40,577 nt of DNA from an uncultured Pseudomonadota bacterium (GCA_903862885.1 CAIOZU010000021.1:1-40577), one strand, 5' to 3'. Numbered from the stretch's first letter, positions 8,514 through 17,450 are shown. The notes: generated by a model from the sequence alone, not told the origin. Made by a program: numbers and translations.

Positions 8514-11500
8514 CTAGGCAGCGACCGACACACCATTCGGCATCGAGCGCTGTGCACTCTTAAACTGAAGAAGCAATTCCGCCTGGTTTTTCTTGACCTT
8601 CATCACGTTGCCATCTTTGACAGTATCAAAACCGCGGATTTGCTCTGGTAGCGCAGCCAATTGAACGGCCACCGCATAATTGTCAGCCGTCAATCCTACT
8701 AGCACCTCATCGATCATCCGCTCGTAGTCGGTGATCAATGTCCGCTCTAAACGACGATGCTCCGCGTAACCAAATACATCGAGCGGCGTGCCGCGCAGAC
8801 ACTTCATTTTAGCCAGGACATGAAATAAGGGCAGCATCCACACACCGAATTTTCGCTTTCTGTAGCGCCCGGTGGCGGCATCCCGACCGAGCAAGATCGG
8901 TGGCGCTAGATTGAACTCGATCTTATATCTTCCTTCAAAAGCGGCATCGAGTCGCTCCCGAAAACTTGGCTCTGTAAATAAGCGCGCCACTTCATACTCA
9001 TCTTTGTACGCCATGAGCTTAAAGTAGTATTGCGCGACCGCCTCAGACAAAGCGCCAGGCTGACCCATCAGCGTTGCCTCTCGAGCACTCACTTTGTCAA
9101 CCAGCGAGCGATAGCGCAGCGCATAAGCCGCATTCTGATACTGAGCCAGCGTCTTTACCCGAAGCAGAAAACGCTCTGATGCGTTCTTAGGCTGACGCGA
9201 GGCCTCGCGTGACTCGCTTGGTTTCGCCACCTGCTCCACGTAAGCCAGATCCTGCGCCGCAAGCCGGCCCCAGGATAAGGCAGCGCGGTTCATCTCTACT
9301 TGCACTCCGTTAAGCTCAATCGCTCGTTCAAGCGCGGCAAGGCTCACCGGCAGTAAGCCACGCTGCAGTGCATAACCTACCAAGAAGAGATTGGCAGCCA
9401 CCGCATTCCCCATGAGGGCAGTAGCCAGCGACGTGGCGGCGATAAATTCTGCTTTCTCCTCACCGGCCACGCTGAGAATCGACAGTACCATCGGTTCAGC
9501 GGACAGATTCAGATTGGGATTGGTGGCAAACGCAAACGTCGGTGCCACATGGCTATTAACGACTAAGCGGGTATGCCCACCACAAATTTTTGACAATGCA
9601 TCAAGACCCGTCGTCACCACGATGTCGGCACCCAAAATCAGTTGTGCGCCGGCCGCCCCAATTCGCGTCGCATGGATATCTGATGCCGCACGCGCTACCC
9701 GCACATGACTTGTGACCGGGCCGTTACGTTGTGCAAGGCCTGCCACATCGAGGACTGAGCAACCTTTCCCCTCTAGGTGTGCGGCGACACCAATCAGCGC
9801 GCCCACCGTCACAACGCCGGAGCCACCGATACCGGTGATTAAAATACTGTAAGGCGTATGACAGTCGGCGGTGACTGGCACGGGCAATTGGGATAATCGG
9901 CTCGACAGCTCACTGGTGCCTATGGATACGGGCTCCGAGCCACGACTGCGCGGCTTGCCACCGTACACCGTGACGAAACTTGGGCAATAGCCTTTTAAGC
10001 ACGAAAAATCTTTGTTACAGGCGGACTGGTTGATTTGCCGCTTGCGTCCAAACTCAGTCTCCACCGGTTCGATCGCAATGCAGTTGGATTGCACACTGCA
10101 ATCACCACAGCCCTCGCACACCGACTCATTGATAAAGGTACGCTGCTCTGGATCAGGTGCCGTCCCGCGCTTTCGCCGGCGACGCAACTCAGTGGCACAG
10201 GTTTGATCATAGATAATCGCCGACACCCCAGGCCACTCTCGTAACTCACGTTGCACTTGGTCGAGCGTATCGCGGTGATGTACCGTGACCCCTGGTGCAA
10301 ACTGCGAATTCCCCTGATATTTGTCCAGATCGCCACTGACGACGGCAATGCGGCCCACACCCTCCGCATGCACCTGACGGCTCAGCGCATCAACCTGCAC
10401 TTGACCTTCGACTGCCTGGCCGCCTGTCATGGCGACCGCATCATTGACTAAGATTTTGTAGGTGATGCGCACCTTAGCCGCCACCGCCGCTCGAATCGCC
10501 ATAATCCCTGAGTGGAAATACGTGCCATCCCCTAGGTTTTGAAAAATGTGCTCGGTCTTATTAAATGGCGAGATGCCAATCCAGGAAACTCCCTCGCCAC
10601 CCATTTGTGCAATGGTCAAGGTACGCCGCTCGGGCAAAAACAGCGCCATACCATGGCAACCAATCCCACCGAAAGCGACGCTGCCCTCAGGCACATTGGT
10701 CGAGGTGTTATGCGGACAGCCCGCGCAAAACGCAGGGAGTCGCATCAAGCCACCGGAAGCGGTGGGCGACTGTCCGACGGCTTGCTCTAACGCGCTCACC
10801 CGAAGTGCCAGTGCGTCATCGGCCTGCAGCGCCAGCAGGCGCCGACCGATGACGACGGCGACCGCCACGGAAACTAATTCGCCCTCCGAACTCAGCAGCG
10901 AGCGGCCCTGCTCATCAAACTTGCCGACGAGACGAGGATGGGTAGGCAGATTGTAGAGCAGCTTAGCGAACTGGTCCTCCATGACCGGTCGCTTTTCCTC
11001 GACCACCAAAAGCTCCTGCTGGTCGCGTGCAAAATCTATGGCTTTAGTGGGCTCCAGTGGCCACGGCATGGCTACCTTATAAACCGACACGCCAAGACGC
11101 TGGCAGGCCGTCTCATCGAGCCCCAATTTATCTAGTGCTTGCATTACATCGAGAAAGGCTTTACCGGACGTCACAATACCTAAGCGCCTGGTAGGACTGT
11201 CACGTACCACCCGATCTAATGCATTTTCGCGCACAAAGGCGAGCGCTGCCGGGATGCGCTGCCGATACTGACGGAGCTCCTGCATAGCGGGTGCCATGCC
11301 CCATTTGATATGTACGCCATCTCGCGGCGTCGTCGTAGGATCCGGCAAGCGGACTTGAATACGCAAAGGATCAACGGACACCGACGCACTGCTCTCAATC
11401 GTGTCAGTTACACACTTCATCCCGATCCAACAGCCAGAGAACCGTGACAACTCAAAACCATACACACCAAAATCCAAATAATCTTGAACGTTGGACGGGT

Positions 11501-12050
11501 TAAGATAAGGCATGCCAAAATGAATAAAGGCATGATCGCTTTGATGCGCAGTGGTCGAAGACTTCGCACCATGATCATCGCCAGCCAACACCAATACGCC
11601 GCCTTTCGGAGAGGCGCCGGCGTAACTACCATGCTTTAGCGCATCACCGGCCCGATCGACACCGGGTCCCTTGCCGTACCAAAGCCCAAACACGCCGTCG
11701 TACTTGGCCCCCGCCATCAGTTCGCTTTGCTGTGAGCCGGATACCGCCGTTGCGCCTAGCTCTTCATTGATGCCCGGCTGAAAATGAATGTGGTGACTTT
11801 GCAGGTGCTTGGCTGCCTGCTTAAGAGCTAAGTCATAGCCGCCTAAGGGCGATCCGGTGTATCCGGAAATAAAACCTGCCGTATTAAAACCTGCTGCTAA
11901 ATCCCGCTCCCGCTGCATCAACGGCAGTCGTACCAAGGCTTGCGAGCCGGTCAGATAGATCCGCCCGGACTGCTGGGTGTAACGATCATCTAACTGATAT
12001 GTGAGATCGACCGACTGCTCAATCGACTGCCGCTTGGAATCCAATGACAT
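8514..12050 (-). CDS. Fused indolepyruvate ferredoxin oxidoreductase family 2-oxoacid oxidoreductase
   Basis: 1178 residues, the size of the single-chain IorAB-type proteins of proteobacteria. In order: an N-terminal transketolase-like half (FISGYTGSPLGGYD), CAGCPHNTST near residue 438, a TPP-binding segment (GDGTYFHSG to NDAVAMTGGQ) at about 505-545, and a cysteine-rich iron-sulfur segment from about 643 (CEGCGDC, then CNKDFSCLKGYC). A gamma-type domain begins near 735 (ITGIGGSGVVTVGAL), followed by a C-terminal region like DUF6537. The family decarboxylates 2-oxoacids, typically arylpyruvates, to acyl-CoA with electron transfer to ferredoxin. It starts 3 nt after the VOC gene, so it is translated as part of this operon. 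The real substrate and electron acceptor are unknown; no ferredoxin gene is close. Confidence 0.93.
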   Translation of the reverse strand: MSLDSKRQSIEQSVDLTYQLDDRYTQQSGRIYLTGSQALVRLPLMQRERDLAAGFNTAGFISGYTGSPLGGYDLALKQAAKHLQSHHIHFQPGINEELGATAVSGSQQSELMAGAKYDGVFGLWYGKGPGVDRAGDALKHGSYAGASPKGGVLVLAGDDHGAKSSTTAHQSDHAFIHFGMPYLNPSNVQDYLDFGVYGFELSRFSGCWIGMKCVTDTIESSASVSVDPLRIQVRLPDPTTTPRDGVHIKWGMAPAMQELRQYRQRIPAALAFVRENALDRVVRDSPTRRLGIVTSGKAFLDVMQALDKLGLDETACQRLGVSVYKVAMPWPLEPTKAIDFARDQQELLVVEEKRPVMEDQFAKLLYNLPTHPRLVGKFDEQGRSLLSSEGELVSVAVAVVIGRRLLALQADDALALRVSALEQAVGQSPTASGGLMRLPAFCAGCPHNTSTNVPEGSVAFGGIGCHGMALFLPERRTLTIAQMGGEGVSWIGISPFNKTEHIFQNLGDGTYFHSGIMAIRAAVAAKVRITYKILVNDAVAMTGGQAVEGQVQVDALSRQVHAEGVGRIAVVSGDLDKYQGNSQFAPGVTVHHRDTLDQVQRELREWPGVSAIIYDQTCATELRRRRKRGTAPDPEQRTFINESVCEGCGDCSVQSNCIAIEPVETEFGRKRQINQSACNKDFSCLKGYCPSFVTVYGGKPRSRGSEPVSIGTSELSSRLSQLPVPVTADCHTPYSILITGIGGSGVVTVGALIGVAAHLEGKGCSVLDVAGLAQRNGPVTSHVRVARAASDIHATRIGAAGAQLILGADIVVTTGLDALSKICGGHTRLVVNSHVAPTFAFATNPNLNLSAEPMVLSILSVAGEEKAEFIAATSLATALMGNAVAANLFLVGYALQRGLLPVSLAALERAIELNGVQVEMNRAALSWGRLAAQDLAYVEQVAKPSESREASRQPKNASERFLLRVKTLAQYQNAAYALRYRSLVDKVSAREATLMGQPGALSEAVAQYYFKLMAYKDEYEVARLFTEPSFRERLDAAFEGRYKIEFNLAPPILLGRDAATGRYRKRKFGVWMLPLFHVLAKMKCLRGTPLDVFGYAEHRRLERTLITDYERMIDEVLVGLTADNYAVAVQLAALPEQIRGFDTVKDGNVMKVKKNQAELLLQFKSAQRSMPNGVSVAA

Positions 12051-12053
12051 GCC

Positions 12054-12455
12054 TTAACCTTCCTGCATGAACTCGATGGTATTGCCATCTGGGTCTTCCA
12101 CCATCGCCACCCGCACCCCCGGTCTCAGTTGGAAGGGTTTGACCGCAATACGGTAGCCGGCGATGCGACATTTCTCAGCCAGCTCGTCCATATTCTTGAC
12201 CGACAAGGTGCAGTAACGAAAGCCCGTGGCCGCGGCATAGCCACCCCCCTGAACTGCATGCTCAGGCGGCTTATCGAGGATCAATAGCTTGATCACACTG
12301 TCGCCACATTTCAGTCTTCTAACGACGCCGCCGGGAACGGGTATGGTCGCTGCCAGCTCAAGGCCCAGGGTGTCGCAATAAAAAGCGAGCGCCGCCTCGG
12401 CATTTGCTGTCACCACACCGATATCCAAGCACTGTTTACTTAATTGAATGCTCAT
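12054..12455 (-). CDS. Small VOC-superfamily (glyoxalase/bleomycin-resistance fold) protein
   Basis: 133 residues, one vicinal-oxygen-chelate unit pair. It begins with a DIGVVTANAEAALAFYCDTLGLEL segment and ends with AMVEDPDGNTIEFMQEG, where the Glu is the usual metal ligand of the last strand. The family includes glyoxalase I, methylmalonyl-CoA epimerase and fosfomycin-resistance proteins. In a CoA operon an epimerase or isomerase role is conceivable, but the usual epimerase His pattern is not clearly visible. AGG precedes ATG 12455 closely. Its stop lies 3 nt before the start of the large oxidoreductase, suggesting translational coupling and a shared pathway. Fold call firm, function open. 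Confidence 0.85.
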   Translation of the reverse strand: MSIQLSKQCLDIGVVTANAEAALAFYCDTLGLELAATIPVPGGVVRRLKCGDSVIKLLILDKPPEHAVQGGGYAAATGFRYCTLSVKNMDELAEKCRIAGYRIAVKPFQLRPGVRVAMVEDPDGNTIEFMQEG

Positions 12456-12500
12456 GTTTACCTGTCTTTATACCAATGATAATGGGTGGAGACGCGCAAG

Positions 12501-12938
12501 TTAATCGACGAGGACCCAACCGGGTATAGACACATCCGACGCGTGCTGCCTGAAAGCGACCCGCAGCTTCGCGCCGATCTTAAGACCTGCCTCATCCACA
12601 CCGGTGATGCCACCGTCTTTTGACATGAGATGGCCAATGATCCGTATATGAGGGTCCTCAGCCACCTGCGCCAACACCACCACATAGGGCAGCAGCAGCT
12701 CAAAGGCCGGCAACAACGGGGGCTGTGGCTTGGTATACGACCAGACCGTGGCGTCTCCTGACAGGGGACGCCAACGGTGATCGAGCGACTGACACTGGGG
12801 ACACATCGGTCGCGGTGGAAAACGATGCGCTTGGCAACCCGCACACTGCTGAACCACCAACTGAGAGCGCAGGGTGGCCTCCCAGAAGGGGGCATCAATC
12901 GGATCCGCCGTAAACGGCAAGGGAATCGTGTCGATCAT
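12501..12938 (-). CDS. DUF35 Zn-ribbon/OB-fold protein, partner of the adjacent thiolase-fold enzyme
   Basis: 145 residues. An N-terminal helix (DAPFWEATLRSQL) leads into a rubredoxin-like zinc ribbon with Cys32, Cys35, Cys46 and Cys49 (CAGC, CPQC), followed by an OB-fold (TVWSYTKPQ, LPYVVVLAQVAEDPHIRIIGHL). This is the full DUF35 architecture. DUF35 proteins act with thiolase-superfamily partners, for example in archaeal thiolase/HMGS complexes, BbsAB and Ltp2-ChsH2. The start codon follows the stop of the thiolase-fold gene with no gap (TAAATG), and its ribosome-binding site (GGAGA) lies inside that gene. This argues strongly for translational coupling and a 1:1 complex. Confidence 0.92.
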   Translation of the reverse strand: MIDTIPLPFTADPIDAPFWEATLRSQLVVQQCAGCQAHRFPPRPMCPQCQSLDHRWRPLSGDATVWSYTKPQPPLLPAFELLLPYVVVLAQVAEDPHIRIIGHLMSKDGGITGVDEAGLKIGAKLRVAFRQHASDVSIPGWVLVD

Positions 12939-14087
12939 TTATTTTCTCCGCAGCAGCAGCGCCCCGTTGGGCGTGCTGTCACAAGCGGTCACCAGAGAAT
13001 AGTCGACATCAGGCACTTGGGCGGTAGAGGTACCGCGTACTTGCCGAACGGCCTCAACGATTAAGTTGAGTCCGTGTAAGTACACTTCTGACAAGCTGCC
13101 GCCGGAGGTATTCACCGGTAATCGTCCACCTAAGCGTGTGCCGCCCTCAGCCACAAACTGCGCGGCTGTGCCCGGCTCACAGAACCCATAGGCTTCTAGA
13201 GAAAACCACACCAGCGGAGAAAAAGCGTCATAGAACTGGGCGACGTCTACATCGTTTGGACCACAATCCGCCTGGCGCCACAAATTAGCCGCAGTGACGC
13301 ACGAACTACTGCGCAGCGGATTCTCACCGTGCCAGTCGGTATTCACTTGATGCTGGCGATTTAAACCCTGCGAGAACGCATGGATGAAAGCGGGTCGCTG
13401 TCGCAAATCCTTCGCCCGATCTGCCCGCACCATCACCAGCGCAATCGCTCCATCGGTCTCTAAACAATTATCGAATAAACACAAAGGATCCGCGATCATG
13501 CGGGCATCCATATATTGCTGATGAGTCAGAGACCGGCTCTGCATAAATGCGAGCGGGTTTTTATGGGCATACTCACGCTGCGCGAGTGCCACATGCGCCA
13601 GCTGCTCTCTGGTCACGCCATATTCATGCATATAGCGTTGGGTAAACATCGCGCATTCATCCGCGGGACGCACTAGCCCTGAGGGTCTCGACCACTTCCA
13701 GTGGTCAGTGATGCGCTCCTGCACCCCTGCCCACACACGCGTACTGCGCGCACCGCGTTTACGCGAGCGCCACACTACCCCGACATTGGCAACCCCGGCA
13801 GCCAAAGCCACCGCCACCTGACCTACCGCGCCACAGCCTGCGCCACCGCCCCACGGCGACTGACAAAAGTAGTGCAGCTCGCCCAGCCCCACATTACGAG
13901 CGACTTCAAACTCTGGCGTGTGCTCCATCGTGAAGCTGCCTAAGGCATCCACATCGGAGGGCTTAAGACCTGCATCATCAAGCGCCAATTGGATAGCCTG
14001 ACAGGCCAACTCCAATTCACTGCCCGGCAAAGACTTGGCGAAGGAGGTTTGGCCAATGCCCACAATGGCGGTCTGATCCTTAAACAC
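12939..14087 (-). CDS. Ltp2-like thiolase-superfamily protein lacking the nucleophilic cysteine; probable retro-aldol CoA lyase
   Basis: 382 residues of SCP2-thiolase fold. The start is GTG at 14087 with GGAGGG 7 nt upstream. Aligned by eye with the neighbouring true thiolase (24147), the nucleophile Cys88 falls on Gly81 in SPWGGGAGCGAV, so Claisen cleavage by the normal mechanism is not possible unless nearby Cys85 substitutes. C-terminal motifs are AQFYDAFSPLVWFSLEAYGF (Tyr286) and VNTSGGSLSEVYLHGLN (Tyr336, His338) in place of the thiolase GHPxG loop. This pattern is what I remember of Ltp2, the aldolase that works with a DUF35 domain to cleave steroid side chains. The DUF35 gene is directly coupled downstream. 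Substrate unknown. Confidence 0.85.
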   Translation of the reverse strand: MFKDQTAIVGIGQTSFAKSLPGSELELACQAIQLALDDAGLKPSDVDALGSFTMEHTPEFEVARNVGLGELHYFCQSPWGGGAGCGAVGQVAVALAAGVANVGVVWRSRKRGARSTRVWAGVQERITDHWKWSRPSGLVRPADECAMFTQRYMHEYGVTREQLAHVALAQREYAHKNPLAFMQSRSLTHQQYMDARMIADPLCLFDNCLETDGAIALVMVRADRAKDLRQRPAFIHAFSQGLNRQHQVNTDWHGENPLRSSSCVTAANLWRQADCGPNDVDVAQFYDAFSPLVWFSLEAYGFCEPGTAAQFVAEGGTRLGGRLPVNTSGGSLSEVYLHGLNLIVEAVRQVRGTSTAQVPDVDYSLVTACDSTPNGALLLRRK

Positions 14088-14625
14088 CTACCGACCCTCC
14101 GTCAAACGCAGAATGTCCCGAGGCCCGCTCGGCACTCGTCCCGTCTCGGTGATGACCCATCGTCCCCGCCATGCAAAATACCCCCTATGAGGTGACCTAC
14201 ATTGCGGACAAAACCCACCTCAGCGCCATCTTAATAGGACCTGCACTCGTATACTACTCGCCCCCTGTAAGGCCTCAGCGACCATTAAAAATGGGGTTCC
14301 AATGGAGTCTATCCGTCACGCCCCTAGGCGCCCTCCCCTAACGGTCAGGCGTCTGGTCTCTGGATCGGATAATGATTATATTGAGTTGCATGTGAGCCGA
14401 CGAAAAGGGTTACTGGACTCGTCCGGGGGAGTCCTTATTGAGCCTCATCACAGGGGTGACACGGAGCGCATCGAGCCTGTCAGGGATCTGACGGGTGCCT
14501 CTCAACAACACCCGACGCAGGTAGACGCGTAGGCGGACAGTGAACAAGATAGCGCGCTCACGTACGCTCATCAGCGACCGTGACACGCCCGATTATTTTT
14601 CGATTAGGACAGTAGGAGTACTCGA
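14088..14625. other. Divergent intergenic region, about 540 bp
   Basis: It separates the start of the minus-strand Ltp2-like operon from the plus-strand dioxygenase gene. It holds an AT-rich patch with the interrupted palindrome ATAAT-G-ATTAT at 14369-14379, a small CCATT/AATGG hairpin at 14282-14294 and an imperfect inverted repeat at 14476-14495. A 76-codon frame at 14302-14532 has no family resemblance and is rich in Arg, Ser and Pro like an out-of-frame translation, so I do not call it. Promoters for both directions should lie here, but I see no clean sigma-70 pair. Confidence 0.5.
14476..14495. promoter_or_regulatory. Imperfect inverted repeat upstream of the extradiol dioxygenase gene
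   Basis: CCTGTCAG-GGAT-CTGACGGG pairs at 7 of 8 positions and lies about 130 bp before the dioxygenase start. The left arm is the same octamer found in the inverted repeat at 3793-3853. It may be a regulator site, but two occurrences can arise by chance. Confidence 0.28.
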
Positions 14626-15591
14626 ATGGACATCAAGGCGCTGGCTTATGTGGGATTTGGATCCACCAACCCGCTCGAGTGGCTACAGTTTGGAACCCAT
14701 GTCCTCGGCATGATGCCGGCACGGGCCGTCCCCGGTGTAGGCTGGGGACCACCCACCGTACCCCGCCCTGCCAGTGAGCAAACAGGCATCGGCACGGATG
14801 GATCGGTGTACCTCAAGATGGACGAGCGCCAGTGGCGCATCGCCGCGCACCCACACAAAAAAAATGGCGCTCTTTTGTACATGGGCATGGAGTTTGATGG
14901 ACCTGAGCCCTTCGCGACCGCCTTAAAAGAACTCAAAGACGCCCGTATCGAGGTCACCATGGGCACGGAACTCGAGGCGGCTGCCCGTGCGGTCACTGAG
15001 CTGGCTCGCATACGTGATCCCAACGGCGTGTCGATCGAATTATTTTATGGCCACACCTGTGACTACATGTTTCACTCACCCTACTACGATCATCAGTTCG
15101 TTGCCGGCCATCTGGGTGTCGGCCATATGAATCTCTTCTTACAAAAACAACCCGAGTGCTTCGAGTTCTACACCCAGGTGCTGGGTTTCCGTCTCTCGGA
15201 TTACATTAGCTTTGGTCCCGGCGTGCGTCTGCAGTTCTTACGTTGCAATCCAAGGCATCACAGCCTTGCAATCGTGGATCTGGGTGGTGTCACCGGAGTT
15301 CAGCACTTTTTAGTAGAGATGGCCGACATTGATATGGTGGGCCGCACCCTAGATAGAGCCAAGAAAGCCGGCTACAAGGTGGTCGCCGCTTTGGGCCGAC
15401 ACCGCAACGACGGCATGCTGTCCTTCTACATGCGTGGTCCCGGCGGCTTTGACGTGGAAGCAGGCTGTCAAGGCAAGCTGTTAGACGAGACCTGGAGAGC
15501 GAACGAGTTCTGTGAGGGGGACCCCTGGGGTCACGACGGCATCATCGATGCGATGGGAGAATCCTTAAAAGACATGGCGCAGCAACCATAA
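14626..15591 (+). CDS. Type I extradiol ring-cleavage dioxygenase (BphC/HsaC-like)
   Basis: 321 residues made of two VOC modules. The first runs from LAYVGFGSTNPLEW to SIELFYGH, the second from VGHMNLFLQ to GFDVEAG. The Fe(II) ligands of BphC-type enzymes are conserved: His167 in GVGHMNL, a His in RHHSLAIVD (211/212) and Glu278 in GFDVEAG. The second-shell Asp262 (GRHRNDGM) and Tyr268 are also seen. It should open a catechol ring next to the hydroxyls using O2. Compared with HsaC/BphC there is an extra loop at about residues 31-58 near the substrate side. AGGAG at 14614-14618 precedes the ATG. No meta-cleavage hydrolase is in the window, so the following step must be encoded elsewhere. Confidence 0.93.
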   Translation: MDIKALAYVGFGSTNPLEWLQFGTHVLGMMPARAVPGVGWGPPTVPRPASEQTGIGTDGSVYLKMDERQWRIAAHPHKKNGALLYMGMEFDGPEPFATALKELKDARIEVTMGTELEAAARAVTELARIRDPNGVSIELFYGHTCDYMFHSPYYDHQFVAGHLGVGHMNLFLQKQPECFEFYTQVLGFRLSDYISFGPGVRLQFLRCNPRHHSLAIVDLGGVTGVQHFLVEMADIDMVGRTLDRAKKAGYKVVAALGRHRNDGMLSFYMRGPGGFDVEAGCQGKLLDETWRANEFCEGDPWGHDGIIDAMGESLKDMAQQP

Positions 15592-15604
15592 CCGCTCGTC
15601 AGCG

Positions 15605-15628
15605 CGCGCGGCTCTCACAGACCGCGCG
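15605..15628. terminator. GC-rich hairpin between convergent genes
   Basis: CGCGCGG at 15605-15611 pairs exactly with CCGCGCG at 15622-15628 across a 10-nt loop, in the 48-bp gap between the dioxygenase and ligase stop codons. It has no T-run on either side, so it is a weak or factor-assisted terminator at best. Confidence 0.4.
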
Positions 15629-15639
15629 TCGCAGTCACT

Positions 15640-17271
15640 TCACTGTGTAGTGCCAGCCAACTGCAACGCACTGGCCATTTGCTCGCGCAGTTTAAATTTC
15701 ATGACTTTGCCGGACGGTGTCAGCGGCAAGCGATCAACGAACACAATATAACGTGGCACTTTCCAGCGCGACACGCGCTCTGAGCACCAACCACGGATAT
15801 CCTCTGGTGAGGGCGCGGACCCCGATGCCAATACAATTACCGCGCACACTTCCTCACCGTACTTTACATCCGGCACACCTACTACAGCGACCTGACTGAC
15901 ATCGGAATGTTGCAGTAGCAAGCCTTCGATTTCGATCGGTGATAGATTTTCACCCCCCCGAATGATCATGTCTTTGGAGCGGCCCACAATCGTCACAAAC
16001 CCCTGTGGATCCATGGTGGCGAGATCACCTGAATGGAGCCAGCCGTCAGCGTCAATGGTCTCGGCGGTTTGTACCGGGTCGCGATAACCCATCATGCGAC
16101 CAGGACCCTGATAGCACAGCTCCCCCCGCTCCCCATGCGGCACGATAGAACCCTTTTGATCGACTAACTTAATACTGACCCCAGGCGCGGCCACCCCACA
16201 GGTGGTGGCTTTTTTCGCGATGGGATCCCCCGCGGAGGTGCTCGAGGTGACCCCACAGGTCTCAGTTTGACCATAGCCGTTAATCAGCTGCGCACCAAAG
16301 CGTCTTTCCCATATCGGGATTAACTCAACCGGTACCTGAGCGCCGCCGATGATCAACAGCTTTAGAGCCGACAGATCACGGCGCGCAAAACTCGGATCCT
16401 CTAACATCGCGATCACCATCGTCGGTACACCAGCAAATACCCGACAACGCTCCTGCTCTAGCAGATCCAACGTCCGATCCGCCTTAAAGATTCGCACCGG
16501 TAGCGTGGTCGCGCCGATCAACGCAGCCCCCGGTGTGAAGACCCCTGAGCCGCCCACGTGGAACAGCGGAAACGCACTGCAGACTCGGTCTCCTGATTCA
16601 ATGCCATAACGTCGATGGGCATTGAGCGCCGAGGTAACGATGGCATTGTGCGAGAGCTGGGCGGCTTTCGGCTTACCCGTCGTTCCTGAGGTGTACTGAA
16701 TCATGAACAGGCTGTCAGGATCTACCACTGGGAAATCACTCGAACCCGGCACCCCGGCCATGAGCGCCCTGACACCGCTTGAAAACGAATAGATGCCTGT
16801 TAAATGGGGTAATTGTGCTGCCACTGCATCAATGATCGACCGCAGCGGCACACCACTGACCTCATCCGCATGGAAAATACAGCGCACCTGTACGACTTGC
16901 AGGGCATATAACAACTCAGCCTGCTTGTAGAGCGGATTTAAAGTCACGATGACCAAACCCGCCCGCGAGATCGCATACTCAATAAGTATCCACTCAGGAT
17001 AACTAGGGCCCCAGACGGCCACACGATCCCCCGGTTGATATCCTAAGGACAACAAACGGGCAGCCAGTATGGACGCCTGTTGATCCAGCTGCTGATAGGT
17101 CAGGCGCAGCGCCACCACCCCCGGTTCCGACGCAGAGACCACCGCCTCGCGATCAGGCCACTGTATCGCCGCCCGCCGCAGAGCCTCCGACAGCGTCATG
17201 CCTAGGCTTTGTGCCTCAGCGGACTCAGCCAGCCACACCGACCCGCGCGGATCCGGACGCAACCCACTCAT
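15640..17271 (-). CDS. Acyl/aryl-CoA ligase (AMP-forming, ANL superfamily)
   Basis: 543 residues with every core motif of the family. The P-loop-like A3 is YTSGTTGKPK at 193-202, followed by INGYGQTE, the hinge region WLHSGD and GRSKDMIIRGGENLSP, and the C-terminal catalytic lysine in LTPSGKVMKFKLRE. It makes an acyl-adenylate and then the CoA thioester in the cytoplasm, the entry step of a CoA-dependent pathway. FPLFHVGG and the overall layout resemble medium/long-chain or cyclic-acid ligases more than benzoate-CoA ligase, but the substrate cannot be read. It is a single gene transcribed convergently with the dioxygenase and divergently from the DDN-like gene. It probably activates the acid handled by the surrounding ACAD, MaoC and thiolase proteins. 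Confidence 0.95.
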   Translation of the reverse strand: MSGLRPDPRGSVWLAESAEAQSLGMTLSEALRRAAIQWPDREAVVSASEPGVVALRLTYQQLDQQASILAARLLSLGYQPGDRVAVWGPSYPEWILIEYAISRAGLVIVTLNPLYKQAELLYALQVVQVRCIFHADEVSGVPLRSIIDAVAAQLPHLTGIYSFSSGVRALMAGVPGSSDFPVVDPDSLFMIQYTSGTTGKPKAAQLSHNAIVTSALNAHRRYGIESGDRVCSAFPLFHVGGSGVFTPGAALIGATTLPVRIFKADRTLDLLEQERCRVFAGVPTMVIAMLEDPSFARRDLSALKLLIIGGAQVPVELIPIWERRFGAQLINGYGQTETCGVTSSTSAGDPIAKKATTCGVAAPGVSIKLVDQKGSIVPHGERGELCYQGPGRMMGYRDPVQTAETIDADGWLHSGDLATMDPQGFVTIVGRSKDMIIRGGENLSPIEIEGLLLQHSDVSQVAVVGVPDVKYGEEVCAVIVLASGSAPSPEDIRGWCSERVSRWKVPRYIVFVDRLPLTPSGKVMKFKLREQMASALQLAGTTQ

Positions 17272-17450
17272 CGGTTAATACGCTTGAAGCACATGCACCC
17301 TACTGTACCGTCGAGCGCACGCTACGTCATCCCTCACTTACGATCTGTCAACAAAACATCTGGCTCAAATCCCACCCTATGCAGAATTCAGTTACAGTGC
17401 CTCCCTGAGGCCCATGCCACTAACGCCCCCGCACGGAGTGCATCTCCCCC

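Noticed and set aside
10539-10956. Three overlapping plus-strand frames opposite the large oxidoreductase
   Set aside because: They are antisense shadows of a well-supported coding sequence with clear TPP and Fe-S motifs.
14302-14532. 76-codon plus-strand frame before the dioxygenase gene
   Set aside because: No recognisable domain and no well-placed ribosome-binding site; the composition looks non-coding.
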